Positions 1-10,813 of a DNA stretch of 64,000 nucleotides are shown here, piece after piece. This DNA is from Entomortierella parvispora. Lineage: Eukaryota > Mortierellomycota > Mortierellomycetes > Mortierellales > Mortierellaceae. Numbering within the stretch: position 1 is the first letter of the stretch; every line of letters starts with the position of its first letter. A program made the position numbers and the translations under genes. The stretch covers positions 1,595,001 to 1,659,000 of the forward strand of contig OY752152.1 in NCBI GenBank assembly GCA_963573315.1, in the 5' to 3' direction. The notes beneath the pieces are model-generated. The model saw only the letters and a list, made by a program, of their open reading frames with translations. It was not told where the DNA came from and did no database searches.

Positions 1-1841
1 GGTGTAAGGGTATGGTAGGCCGTCAGTGCTAGCGTTTGCAAATTGGGGGTCTGATGGAGTGTAGAAGGGTCGAAAACCAGTGCTGGCCGTCCGTGTAGAG
101 ACAAACCTTTGAGTTTCAGCATAGGCTCTGTCGCCGGTCGTATCGGGCAAAATTCGTGATGGTGGTAATTGGGTAACGAATTGTCCCAGAGGCGAAGGTA
201 CTCCAATTTGGGCCCGAGTCCTCTCTGAAGCAGATATTGATCGACCAAGAGTCGGGCGCAAGTCATGGATACCACCAGAGACATGATCTCGGGCAACCTC
301 CAGCCGGTACCTATATTGACATCTGGTAGTGTACTGTCGTGGCGATGGGGTTCCACATGCACATCTACACTTCTCAGAGTCTTGCCGAATGCTTCCGCAA
401 TATTGTCCAACTCATTAGTGATCATGCCGTGTGTGAGTATCGTGATATTCTCTACTGGTGCGGGGCGTAAAGGCAACTCTGGGTTCACCCAGGTAGTAAT
501 TGGCAGTACATCATGGCTCTGCAATTTCATCTGGTATTGATCCCACGTCCTCTTCTCCTGTACTGCCCACTGAAAAGATACTGCGTCGCGCGATTTCAAT
601 CCTAGCGTCTTCAACGCGCGGCAACGGCCTAGAAACTGCGGATCCCCTTTAAGAATAGGTGTCAAAAGTTCATCCCGAAGAAGATTAACGCACTCGACAG
701 ATCCAAGATCGATCTTGTTGATTTTGCGAGCGACACGTTCCCAGTTCTCTTGGTTGACAATCTTTGGACAGATGATCATTGGAAGGGCATCCTTCATCCT
801 GTTGTAGAAATCTGGAGGGCAAACCAACGATGGTTTCCAAGTATGGGCCACAGGGCAGTGGGCATCCCGCAATTGATTCGGAAAGAGTCTTCCATGTTGT
901 TCCACAAACGCGACCATGTTCTCCAGCTGCCGATGGCGCTCTTTGTCAGATTCTGTCGTCTCTCGCACTCGCCCTTGGTCCAGCTGTCCATTGCCATCAG
1001 GAGGTCCAGGACCCAAAGCCTGATCCATATCGAACGAGACCATCCGAAGAGATTGAAATCGGTGCAACACACCCAAATACCGATCCAAGTCCGAGAGCGG
1101 AAGGATGATTTCCTGGATTTTTTCGAGAACAGGGGAGCAGAGAGTCCAAGTGAGTTCCCGTCGCAAGGTCGTTGCTAACGCGGCGTATCTCTGGCAATCT
1201 ATCCGCATGGGGACCCTTGGCTGCATGGGGAAATCCAAGTCCTCGTCATGAAGACCAGTGCCGTAGGCCAAGGCAGAAATAAATTTACCCCCGTTGTTAT
1301 CCTCGTCCTTGCCTTCCACTCCACTGTGCTCTTCCTCCTTCTTCCCTCCCATTTCATTCCTGGAGACACTTTTGGCCCGAAACACGTAGTCCGCTAATCG
1401 TGGAGGATAGCACTGCCAGTGATCCACGTTCTCTCCAAACGGCCCATACCGAGGCAGGTAAATGACTTCATTGAAACCAAAAGAGTTCAAGTTGGACAGA
1501 TAGTCGATCGTGCTCGTTCTCAATTGCTGACTATCCATGTTGACACCAGATCTGTCGTTAGTAGGAAAGACGTCATAGGCGGCATCCAATAGTTTGCTGA
1601 TCTCCTTGGCAGGACGTTGACGAAGCAGCGTCTGGACAATTTGAACACGCTTAGCGTCGACCAGGGCTGCACGGTGGGTTGTGATCGAGGTCACGCAAAA
1701 GGCTTGGTCATAGAGATAGGGCAAGGTAACGGTGCAAAGGTAGCTGTTGGTCCGCAATAGGCGCGAAAGGGTGGGCTTGTCGCCCCGCAGATGTTCAAGG
1801 ATGCCTTGAAGGCATTCCAACGGAAGTTCAGATAGGGACAT
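1..1841 (-). CDS. F-box-like/LRR protein, partial (3' end outside window)
   Basis: An open frame runs from an ATG at 1841 to the left edge without a stop, giving about 613 N-terminal residues. The start MSLSELPLECLQGILEHL is F-box-like. The rest matches the neighbouring 908-residue protein (2079-4805) along its length, with shared segments such as RRELTWTLCSPVLEKIQEI, the FPNQLRDAHCPVA region and NELDNIAEAFGKTL. The pattern of spaced leucines fits a leucine-rich-repeat solenoid. F-box proteins usually bind Skp1 of SCF ubiquitin ligases through the N-terminal motif and substrate through the repeats; here that role is inferred. The two genes are head-to-tail with about 240 bp between this start and the neighbour's stop, so they look like a tandem duplication that has diverged. 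No intron is needed in the visible part. Confidence 0.8.
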   Translation of the reverse strand, partial: MSLSELPLECLQGILEHLRGDKPTLSRLLRTNSYLCTVTLPYLYDQAFCVTSITTHRAALVDAKRVQIVQTLLRQRPAKEISKLLDAAYDVFPTNDRSGVNMDSQQLRTSTIDYLSNLNSFGFNEVIYLPRYGPFGENVDHWQCYPPRLADYVFRAKSVSRNEMGGKKEEEHSGVEGKDEDNNGGKFISALAYGTGLHDEDLDFPMQPRVPMRIDCQRYAALATTLRRELTWTLCSPVLEKIQEIILPLSDLDRYLGVLHRFQSLRMVSFDMDQALGPGPPDGNGQLDQGRVRETTESDKERHRQLENMVAFVEQHGRLFPNQLRDAHCPVAHTWKPSLVCPPDFYNRMKDALPMIICPKIVNQENWERVARKINKIDLGSVECVNLLRDELLTPILKGDPQFLGRCRALKTLGLKSRDAVSFQWAVQEKRTWDQYQMKLQSHDVLPITTWVNPELPLRPAPVENITILTHGMITNELDNIAEAFGKTLRSVDVHVEPHRHDSTLPDVNIGTGWRLPEIMSLVVSMTCARLLVDQYLLQRGLGPKLEYLRLWDNSLPNYHHHEFCPIRPATEPMLKLKGLSLHGRPALVFDPSTLHQTPNLQTLALTAYHTLT

Positions 1842-2078
1842 TGCACAAAAGTGAAAGGAGATGGGAGAACAGGATCGGCACGCAATGAACTGGAAAGAAA
1901 GGGAATGGCAAGAGAGGGAATGCATTTGCCATGAATGGGCTTGGGACTGTGTGGGCTATGGTCACAGGGGCGCAGTTCACCTTCATCGCCCTCGCGTCAA
2001 GCCATATTGGTGGACACGCCGCGTCGGTGGATGAAACCAAAAAATTTATTTTCCATTTGAAAGGACGCGCCTACCTTG

Positions 2079-4805
2079 TTACTCGGAGATGGATGTGCCC
2101 GGAGCGTCTTCTGCAAGCACCCACGGCCGCGCATTCAGATAATATACAGTCGCTTCCTGCTTCTCTTGCTCCACGCCTTCCTTCCGTGCCAGAAGCTGCA
2201 ACTGAGGAGGTTGCTGTAGCCGTCGAATCTGGCCCATGATACCATGTATGACCATAGGGTGCGCTTGTATGGCCACCATTCCATGATTCTTCATGGTCCT
2301 TTCCACAGCCGTCAGACCGTCCTCCCCGCCATCATCGCCTTCTATCGAGTTGAGCCATCGGCTGACTTCTTTCAGTCGAGGCATGTCCTTTCGTTGAAGT
2401 GAGAGGATCCAACCTTCCCAGGCCGAATATCCACTCGTGAACCGCTCGTGCAACTTTTCCAAGTTCGGGAATGTTGTCTTAAACATAACTGATCGAAGGC
2501 TGTTGTCCATGATCCAATTACCAGCCAAAGTCAGGTCCTGGATGGATGATGCGACAATTAAGGACGATGAACGGTTGTTTCTGTTGCTTCTATGACCATC
2601 ATATTCAACGTCGGCGCCGTTTGTTTGACAGGAAGTTGAAGAAACAACCGACTTCATGAAATCCTGGATCGAAAGAGTGCGTTCTTTGTCATCAACATCA
2701 GAACCCAAGGTGAGCTCCAAGACCTCAACTGCAGGGCAAGATTCCAGCATCCTGAATTCAAATAAGTACGCAAACACTGGGCCGAGAGCAAGTGTGGTAA
2801 GATGAGGGAGATGCCAATCCCAGGTCCAAAGAGGTCGTCTGCATCGCTGAGCGTGTGTCGATTCACCAGAAATGATTGATTCTCCCGCCGCATTTTCGTC
2901 TCCTCCCTCTTCCTCCTGCACAAAAAAAACGGAAGCCCTAACGTCTTCCACGGTCCATGGCACAGCATCATCGTCTGTTGTCAAGGTACGATCAATATCG
3001 AGACAAAGGAACTGTAGGCCGGGTGTATGACGTAGCGATTCCGGGTGAAATGTCAATGCAGGCCATCCTCTCAACTTGATAACCGTTAAAAATGGCAAGG
3101 TGTTCGAGACAGGTCGACAGCTCACCACATCCTGAAAACGATAGGGACCAGTTCGTCTGTCCACCAACTGAAGGAGCTGGACTTTAGAGCCAAGTCTGCC
3201 GGATTGATAGAAATCTAGGTCGACCACAAGCTTGGTTCGAACTAAAGACACTGCTATCGTCTTGATCTCTGGAAGTCTCCAGTCTCGACCAAGTCGAAAC
3301 TCGAGAGGCAATTCTAAAGAATCTCCTGATGCACATTGGAATATCTGGATATGAGAAAGGGTATCACTAAACGCAAATGCAATGTTGTCCAGCTCATCTG
3401 TCAACATGCGTCGATTCAGCAGCATTGCAACCGTCTGCAGTGGGATTGGTGGCAAGGGCTGCGGTGTGGATCGCCTGTTCAGGTGTTGTTCCGTGTATCC
3501 GTCTTGCCGTAGAGGAGGTAGGCTGTTATAATGATCCCACGCTTGTTTTTCCTCAACTGCCCATTGAAATGATCCAGTGCCAAGAGGGTCCATGTCAAGT
3601 GACTTCAAGTTTCTGCATCGGCTCAAAAACGTCGGATCAGCTTTTGCAAATAGAGCTCCTGCTTCATTTTGCTGATTGAGAAGGCGAATGGTCTTGACCG
3701 AACCCAGATCGATTTCCTTCAGCTTGCAGTAGACTCGCCGCCAATTATTATGGCCAATATAGGTAGGTCGAGCCATCATGGAAAGGGCGCAACTCAACTC
3801 GTTCTTGACAGCCCCAGGACACTGCATTGAGACCCGACAAGGAAAGGCGCTGGGGCAACGGGCAAACTGCAACTGGCCAGGAAAGGCTCGTTCGTGTCGC
3901 TCCACAAATTGTATCATGTTCCTGAATTGTTGGTACCGCCTCTTGTTGCTTTCAGTCGCATCCGGAGAGAGTCCAGTCGTTGTGCCAGGGCCATGATCAG
4001 AGTCAGCATCGAGGAAGGGTTCATCCATAATAAAGGAAATGGATGTAAGAGCCGTGAACCGACACACGCTCTCCAAATAACGACCAAGGTCCGAAAGAGG
4101 GATAGAGATTTCCTGAATCTGCTCAAACACAGGAGAACAGAGCGTCCAAGCCAATTCTCGCCGCAGGCTCGCCTCCAGGGCATCGTGCCTTAGCTTGGCC
4201 TCAGTTCCAGGGGCCAAAGCAGTGGAGGGTAAAAAGAGCTCCTCATCGTGCGCACCGTCACCATATCCTGAGGCCGCAATGAACCCTTGGTCCTGATCCT
4301 GCATGCCGCCTGCGAAGCTGGTTTTAGATCGGAAAACGTAGTTTGCCAGCCGACGAGGGTAGTTCTGGAGGATGTCAATATCTGATTGGCTTGGATCGAA
4401 CCGAGTCATGTAGATAACCTTCTCAAAATCAAAGGCGCGGATGTACGATAGATACTTGATCCCGCTTTCCTCTGTCGAGTCGCCTTGTTCGTTTTCCTCC
4501 TTGGTGCTTTCGTCTGCACCGATGTCGAACGCCGCACAGAGTAGCTTGCTCACATTCTTTCGAGGTAACCGCTGTAGTAGTAGCTGGACAATCTTCAAGA
4601 GCCTTGGGATATAGACAATGTCAGGACGGCCATGTCCATAGTCGAGGGAGGTATCCCAGGAGAGGGCGCGGCGGTACAGGTAAGGCAGAGCTGCGGAACA
4701 AAGAGAACGGTTGACTCGCAACAAGCACGAGAGCGCAACCCTGTCTCGCTGCAGAACCTTGAGAATGAGATTGAGGCATTCTGGCGGGAGTTTGGACAAA
4801 GACAT
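2079..4805 (-). CDS. F-box-like/LRR protein
   Basis: Intronless reading frame of 908 residues. I chose the ATG at 4805 (MSLSKLPPECLNLILKVLQ) over the upstream in-frame ATG at 4922 because the extra 39 residues are a translated tetranucleotide repeat (serine/isoleucine/histidine), and because the paralog at 1841 starts at the same position. The N-terminal 45 residues resemble an F-box; the remainder shows irregular leucine-rich segments, with an acidic insertion near residues 110-125. It probably acts as a substrate adaptor for an SCF-type ubiquitin ligase, but no substrate can be inferred. It lies immediately upstream of its truncated paralog on the same strand. The assignment to the F-box class rests on a short motif; the gene model itself is firm. 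Confidence 0.82.
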   Translation of the reverse strand: MSLSKLPPECLNLILKVLQRDRVALSCLLRVNRSLCSAALPYLYRRALSWDTSLDYGHGRPDIVYIPRLLKIVQLLLQRLPRKNVSKLLCAAFDIGADESTKEENEQGDSTEESGIKYLSYIRAFDFEKVIYMTRFDPSQSDIDILQNYPRRLANYVFRSKTSFAGGMQDQDQGFIAASGYGDGAHDEELFLPSTALAPGTEAKLRHDALEASLRRELAWTLCSPVFEQIQEISIPLSDLGRYLESVCRFTALTSISFIMDEPFLDADSDHGPGTTTGLSPDATESNKRRYQQFRNMIQFVERHERAFPGQLQFARCPSAFPCRVSMQCPGAVKNELSCALSMMARPTYIGHNNWRRVYCKLKEIDLGSVKTIRLLNQQNEAGALFAKADPTFLSRCRNLKSLDMDPLGTGSFQWAVEEKQAWDHYNSLPPLRQDGYTEQHLNRRSTPQPLPPIPLQTVAMLLNRRMLTDELDNIAFAFSDTLSHIQIFQCASGDSLELPLEFRLGRDWRLPEIKTIAVSLVRTKLVVDLDFYQSGRLGSKVQLLQLVDRRTGPYRFQDVVSCRPVSNTLPFLTVIKLRGWPALTFHPESLRHTPGLQFLCLDIDRTLTTDDDAVPWTVEDVRASVFFVQEEEGGDENAAGESIISGESTHAQRCRRPLWTWDWHLPHLTTLALGPVFAYLFEFRMLESCPAVEVLELTLGSDVDDKERTLSIQDFMKSVVSSTSCQTNGADVEYDGHRSNRNNRSSSLIVASSIQDLTLAGNWIMDNSLRSVMFKTTFPNLEKLHERFTSGYSAWEGWILSLQRKDMPRLKEVSRWLNSIEGDDGGEDGLTAVERTMKNHGMVAIQAHPMVIHGIMGQIRRLQQPPQLQLLARKEGVEQEKQEATVYYLNARPWVLAEDAPGTSISE

Positions 4806-5457
4806 TGCAATGAGGAAGAGAGGGAGGAGGAGAAGGAGTAGGATGGGCGACGAATGAATGAATGAATGAATGAATGAACGGACGAATGGATGGATGCTGC
4901 AGAACGAGAAAGGAAATGGCAAAGATGCAGAAACAGCGCAATAAACTGGCGCTCGTCCTTTTTGACGCCATGGTGGCAGTGCACATGATGTAAAGGTGAA
5001 AGCATTGCTTTTTCCGGTCTAGCCCCATACGTGCGCTTTGTGCCTACCGTTTTTGCCCGCAGTGCTTGCTGTGCTTGCATCGCGTCTAAGGAGCTGCCCT
5101 AGATCCTATCATTGGCAACTGAACGAACTACCGACTGCCCACCGCCTCGGGGTTGGTTGCCAAGTACCATTGATCAACGTGCCCCTCTTTGTTCTTGCCA
5201 GGTTTTCGTGCCCGTAGCTCAAATGCAGAAGAAGGGGCCGCTTCGGCCGATCAAATCTCTCCTTGGCTGGCAAACGGTTTGCCATTTCTTTTTCCAGCCC
5301 ATTCTTGAGATCATGATCTTGTCACCTCTTCTTCAACATCCCATTCTCGATGACTTTGTCAGTCCCAGACAAACGAACTCCATTTACCCCAAGCCTCGTT
5401 TGTCGAGTGTCCTTTTGTTTCGATGGAAACTAATAATTCTGTTTTATTATCCTATTT
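4806..5457. other. Intergenic, 652 bp
   Basis: Promoter side of the F-box-like gene and 3' side of the first SDR gene. It holds a GAAT tetranucleotide tract at its left end and otherwise nothing I can name. Short overlapping open frames on the minus strand are translations of the repeat or shadows. Confidence 0.6.
4852..4879. repeat. (GAAT)7 microsatellite
   Basis: About seven perfect GAAT units sit roughly 45 bp upstream of the start codon of the F-box-like gene, probably in its 5' leader. Confidence 0.9.
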
Positions 5458-6541
5458 TCAGGCTCGCACCTTCTCGCGCACGAGCTTCTCACTGAACGTC
5501 CACAGCTTTTCCTGCAGCACCTCGTCGCGTCCCAAATAGCTCGGCCTGATCTCGTTCGCAATGGGAATAAAGTACCGACCGCGGATATCCTTGTTCACGA
5601 TCTCTGGGCTTGTCGCCAAATACAATTGGGTCAACGCTCCTACTTCGGGAGCCATCGCCACGACTTTTGTTAAACAACCAAAGACTTTTGCCATGGCCTT
5701 GCCCATCGTATCCTCTGAATGACGAGCGAGTTCTGTAGCCACATAGCCAGGGTGGGCGATATTGACACGGACTTGAGTGTCTGCAAGTCGACGCGCCAGA
5801 GCTTTGGCAAAAAGGACGTTGGCCAATTTCGATCTTCCGTATCGAGTCATGGGTCCACAGGTTGAAGGATCGTTCAAAGTGTCAAAGTCGATTCCTCCGG
5901 AAACAGTTCCTTCGTGTGCGAGAGAGCTCAGGATGACGATCCTAGAGGGCTGTGATTCCTTGATTCGTTCTAGCAACCCCATGGTAAATACAAAGTGGCT
6001 GTTTCAAACAGGAAAAAAAAAGAGAAAAGTCTTTTAGTTTCATGAACAAAAGAGCGAGTTGTTCCTTTTGTCGTTCAATCTCATACCCCAAGTGGTTGAC
6101 AGCGAATTGCTGTTCAATGCCATCGGCACTCAGAGCAAAGGGTGTGTTCATGATGCCCGAGTTGTTCACCAGGAGATGCAAGGGTAAACCCTTGTTCAAA
6201 AATTCGCTCGCAGCCTTCTTGCACTTGCTCATGTCGTTGAGATCCAACTCCAAGAACTCGAGTTTTGGCTCCGGTGCCCGAGGATAGTTGGCTTTAATCT
6301 CCTTCTTGGCTTTATCGATGGCGGCCAGAGCGCGTTCCTTGCTTCGGCAGGCTAAAAAGACATGGGCTCCGTGAGCGGCTAGGGCGACGGTCGTGGCGTA
6401 GCCGAGTCCGGTATTGGCGCCGGTTACGATGGCAACCTTTCCAGACTGATCTGGGATCTGGTCATGGCTGTATCGTGCTCGAGTGAAATACGTCTTCCAG
6501 AAGGCAGGCTGGGGCCATGAGTTGCTGAAGATGACTGGCAT
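5458..6541 (-). CDS. Short-chain dehydrogenase/reductase, SDR copy 1
   Basis: Two exons, 6541-6087 and 5998-5458, give 331 residues. The cofactor motif TGANTGLG is at residues 40-47, NNSG at 126-129, a serine-containing ILSSLAHE strand near 174-181 and the catalytic YGRSK at 205-209. This is a classical SDR of the retinol-dehydrogenase/WWOX-like group, expected to use NAD(P)H on a hydrophobic carbonyl or alcohol; the substrate is unknown. The NNAG motif usual in the family is NNSG here, as in all four copies. The intron (phase 2, inside the glycine after NHL) is at the same codon in all four paralogs. It is the most downstream member of a four-gene head-to-tail array, all on the minus strand. 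Confidence 0.93.
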
Positions 6542-7176
6542 GGTCTTTAGTGAGGAGTGTGGAGTGTGAAGTGTGTATATGGGCTTGTGTGTATGTGTGT
6601 ATGTGTGTGTGTGTAGGAGTGAGTACGAAAGTATGTGAGTGTGTATGAAAGAATAGGGAGTGGTGAAAAGTGCGTGTGTTTTATGAAATGGTTGGAGAGA
6701 GATAGAGAGGGGACTTTTATGGCTTTTATGTGTAAGCTCCTGCAGATGACGGTGATCAGAACACGACGAGTCGCGTCATTCGAGGAGTAAAGAACCAGAT
6801 CGGCCATCTCCTATTCGACAGTCCCCAGCCAATTGAGCTCTCATTATACGCGCGTCCTTTCGTCCTCTTTTCGTCTCCTGTCCAAAAATGGCTCATTTTC
6901 AATTCAGGTTTGGCAAAGGACGCACAATCCTGTTTGTGGATCATGATGAAAGAATCTGTCTGGATTCGATCTCTCCGAAGTTCTTCTCCAAAATTCTTCC
7001 CCAATGGTTCAGAGACTGCTTTACTTTCAAACACAATGCCATTCCTTCACACATCTCTCAGACTGCAGCTCCGGCACACTCCCCAACGTCAAAGGTCAAA
7101 GATTCTTACAAAGAGTTTTTTTATTATTATTATAGTTCTTCATTGAAATAAGGTACAGACACATGGGAACTCGTCC
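6542..7176. other. Intergenic, 635 bp, with GT-rich tract
   Basis: Spacer between SDR copies 1 and 2. A (GT)n-like microsatellite lies at about 6585-6614, close upstream of the copy 1 start. No gene supported. Confidence 0.6.
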
Positions 7177-8352
7177 TCATTTGCGGAGCTTTTCCTTGGC
7201 CAATTTTTCAGAAAAGGTCCACAGTTTCTCTTGCAACTGTTCATCCCGTCCATACGCACTAGGCTGGATCTCGTTCGCAATTGGAATAAAGTACCGACCC
7301 CGGATGTCCTTGTTCACGATCTCTGGGCTTGTCGCCAAGTATAATTGTGTCAACGCTCCCACTTCAGGTGTCATCGCAACCAAGCTTGTCGTCATTTCAA
7401 AGATCTTTGATGTAAAACTACCAAAAGTGGCCTCTGAATGACGGGCCAGCTCCGTGGCTACATATCCTGGATGGGCAATGTTGACATAAACCTGAGTATC
7501 AGCTAAGCGACGGGCGAGGGCCTTGCCAAAGAGCAGGTTGGAAAGCTTTGATCTCCCGTAACGAGTCACAGTGTTGCTCTTGGACTCATCATTCAGAGTG
7601 TCAAAATCGATTCCACCGGGGACAGTTCCTTCGTGACCAATGGAGCTGAGTTTGACGAGAATGAAACGGACATCGAGTATTAGTGCGGCTGTTTTTCATG
7701 CAAGGGTCCACGAACGGTTTGACCTTCGAAAAACTCGTGTTACCTCAACACGACAATCCTTGAAGGCTGTGACTTCTTGATGCGATCGAGCAGCGCCATC
7801 GTGAAAACAAAGTGTCTACAAGTATGAGGGTGTGTTAGACCTTGGTCAGGATCTTCCGTCTCATTCGTATCCTTGACAGTTTTTTTTTGACTCGGTTCAT
7901 GGTCCATACCCCATGTGATTGACGGCAAACTGTTGCTCGATCCCATCCGCACTCAGTGCAAAGGGAGTGGTCATGATACCAGAGTTGTTAACCAACAAGT
8001 GCAAAGGGAGACCCTTGCTCAAAAACTCCTGTGCGGCCTTTTTGGCCTTGTTCATATCGTTCAAATCCAACTCCAGGAACTCAAGCTTGGGTGCGGCAGC
8101 CCGGGGGTACTTTTCTTTGATCTCCTGCTTGGCCTTTTCGATGGCGGCGAGAGCACGGTCTTTGCTACGGCAGGCGAGGAAGACATGGGCGCCATGACCG
8201 GCCAAGGCAACCATGGTGGCGTAACCAAGACCGGTGTTGGCGCCTGTGACAATGGCGACCTTTCCGGTCTGGTCTGGAATCAAGTCATACGAGTAGTGAC
8301 GGGGGGTGAGGAAGGTCTTCCAGAAGGAAAGTTGTGTCAAGGAGGAGCTCAT
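7177..8352 (-). CDS. Short-chain dehydrogenase/reductase, SDR copy 2 (three exons)
   Basis: Exons 8352-7910, 7815-7744 and 7645-7177 give 327 residues. TGANTGLG is at 36-43, NNSG follows, and the catalytic YGRSK is at 201-205. The first intron is the one shared by the array. A second intron (7743-7646, about 98 bp, GT-AG) splits the codon of the first serine in the VLSS catalytic strand. The other three copies are uninterrupted at this point, so the intron was gained here or lost from the rest. Without removing it the frame hits a stop immediately, so the gene is functional only if it is spliced. C-terminal residues around NKDIRGRYFIPIANEI are almost identical to copies 1 and 3. Confidence 0.88.
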
Positions 8353-9282
8353 GGTGCGTGTATGTAATGAACGTGCTGTTGTGGTGTGGCGGGTGGTTCT
8401 GTCTGTTTACAGGAAAGAAGAAAGAAGAGAGAACAGAAAGAAGCAGAGGGACAAGAACAGAGACAGAGACAGGGAGAGAGACAGAGACAGGGAGAGAGAC
8501 AGAGAGAGAAAATCGATCGAGACCGTTCAGTCTCAGACCGCGCGTCTTGCCGTCATTGCTCTCCTTTTTTGATCATGTCCCCTTCTTCTCCAACTTGGTT
8601 CTCCATGATCAATGCTGACCCCTTCACATCTTGTCATTCTTGTTACTTAGCACTTCATCCCAATCACTCAATCATCGGTCGCGTCCTCGCCCCGCCCCGA
8701 TCATTACCCGTGATTCCTCCTTTTTTTTCGCCTCGGAACCTACCCTGAGGAGCAGACGCATCGCATCCCTACTTTCTCTCTTCAAACCACCAGCACCCTC
8801 CAGTCCCCTCTATCTCCGATACCATGAGCTCAACACCTCGAATTCTTTTTTACATTTGCAAGATGCGTTCAGAAAGTTTATTGGGTTCAGTGGAATTGCA
8901 ACAGAGTCTATAAGACCTGTAAATATCTGCTGTCTGTTCCATACAGGCAGCCGTATCATCCAAAGAAAGAGTTGCTTGGATCCAGCGCACCGTAATCAAG
9001 ATTTCACAGGAAATTGATAGGGTAATTGCTATCTCTGGACCCTGTCTTGCAATGTTCAGGATCCTCCTCGACGGACTGATGTCGGCTGGCAGTGTGTAGG
9101 TTGACGCTCTCAGTCCATGAATCCAAACAAAATATTGGACCTGGCGAATTGCACAACATCCTCTCTGTCATGTGCGATTAGTCGTATCTCCTCTTCAGCC
9201 ATCCCTCAGTCAAAACACAAAGAGGATAAAGCTGACAGGGTTTATTATTATTATAGAATCTCATTATCATTATCATAGAATC
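8353..9282. other. Intergenic, 930 bp
   Basis: Spacer between SDR copies 2 and 3. It contains the 18-bp purine repeat at 8462-8507 and pyrimidine-rich stretches. No frame with family features was found. Confidence 0.55.
8462..8507. repeat. 18-bp purine tandem repeat (2.5 copies)
   Basis: The unit GACAGAGACAGGGAGAGA occurs twice exactly at 8462-8497 and then partially, about 110 bp upstream of SDR copy 2. Confidence 0.85.
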
Positions 9283-10376
9283 TCATGGTCGCACCTTCTC
9301 GCGCATGATCTTTTCGCTGTACGCCCACAGTTTCTCCTGCAACTCCTCATTCTTTCCAAAGGCAGTAGTCTGGATCTCGTTTGCAATCGGTATGAAATAG
9401 CGGCCGCGAATGTTTTTGTTGACCACCTCGGGGCTTGTCGCCAGATACAGCTGAGTCAAAGCACCCCTCTTTGGAGTCAAGGCCATGTGCGGCAAGATTA
9501 TTTTCTCGCTCACGAAAGTGTACACAGAACCCATAGAGTTGGACTCGACTGCGTTTCGGTTCAGTTCTGTGGCTACAGCTCCTGGGTGGAGACTGTTCAC
9601 ATAAACCTCCGTGTTGGCCAAACGACGCGCCAGTGCGTTGGAGAATAAAACGTTTGCCAACTTTGAGCGACCATAACGGTTCATTGGCGTGGTCTTGCCC
9701 TCTTTGTCCAGTAGATCAAAATTGATGCCGTCTTTGGGGGCCATGACGTCGTGGGCTAGGGAGGAAAGGATGACAATTCGAGAAGGCTGGGATTCTTTGA
9801 TGCGATCAAGAAGGGTCATAGTAAAGACAAAATGACTAGTCAAGAAATAAAAAAGAGACAAGGAGAAAGAGATCGTTAGTCGAAAGTCTTATTTGCTCGT
9901 TCTACATTCACAAAGAATAAAAGACCCCATTACCCCAAGTGGTTCACTGCGAATTGGGTCTCGATGCCATCAGCACTCAACCCAAAGGGTGTGTACATGA
10001 TGCCCGAGTTATTGACCAGGATATGGAGCGGCAATCCCTTTGCCAGGAACTCGTCTGCGGCCTTCTTGCACTTGTTCATGTCGTTCAAGTCCAACTCCAA
10101 AAATTCAAGCTTTGGTTCTGTTGCGTGTGGGTAGGACTTCTTAATCTCCTGCTTGGCCTTCTCGATGGCCGCGAGGGCACGGTCTTTGCTACGGCAGGCG
10201 AGGAAGACATGAGCGCCGTGTCCTGCCAAGGCAACCATGGTGGCGTAACCAAGACCGGTGTTGGCGCCAGTGACAATGGCGACCTTTCCGGTCTGGTCAG
10301 GGATCAAGTCGTAAGAGTAGCGGTCGCGCGTGAAAAATGTCTTCCAAAACGCACATTGAGTGCTGGCGCCGGGCAT
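9283..10376 (-). CDS. Short-chain dehydrogenase/reductase, SDR copy 3
   Basis: Exons 10376-9934 and 9835-9283 give 331 residues. The cofactor motif TGANTGLG is at 36-43, NNSG follows, and the catalytic YGRSK is at 202-206. Exon 1 is closest to copy 2: long nucleotide stretches around 10140-10330 and 8120-8300 are nearly identical. That implies recent duplication or gene conversion. The second half carries its own changes (for example HDVMAPKDG after the catalytic strand). A C-terminal NKNIRGRYFIPIANEI segment is shared with the array. Function as for the other copies: an NAD(P)-dependent oxidoreductase of unknown substrate. Confidence 0.93.
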
Positions 10377-10813
10377 GACGTTTTGTGCAAAGTTCGAAAG
10401 GAAGAGTTTAAGTTGTGGGGTGGTTCTTTTTGCTTCAAAGTTGATTGTGGATGTTGGGTATGTGAAGAGGAAAAGGTGGTGCGTCCTTTTTTAAAAAGAT
10501 TTTTTTTCAAGACAGACAGTAGTGAGACACCATCCCACGCAAAGACGCGTGTACTTTTCGTCATTGGAGATTTCCTCGATCTCCACCAGCTCTAGAACTC
10601 GTGAGCCCAGCCATCGTAAGTAGTGCGTGTTGTGGACGTTCATCAAAGGGTGCCGATTGCTCGATTACCAAGGATGCTCATTTGCAATTGCAGACGTCCA
10701 CTCCTTCCCTGACCAATTGCGCGATATCTTTTTTATTTGCAACGATCGTGTCCATGAATGGACCTGACGGCGACACAGCACTTTGTCTTCCACAAAAGGC
10801 AACAGTAAATTGT
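10377..10813. other. Intergenic, 437 bp
   Basis: Spacer between SDR copies 3 and 4. Nothing recognised apart from T-rich stretches. Confidence 0.55.

Noticed and set aside
4806-4922. N-terminal extension of the F-box-like protein to the ATG at 4922
   Set aside because: It translates a GAAT microsatellite and is absent in the paralog.
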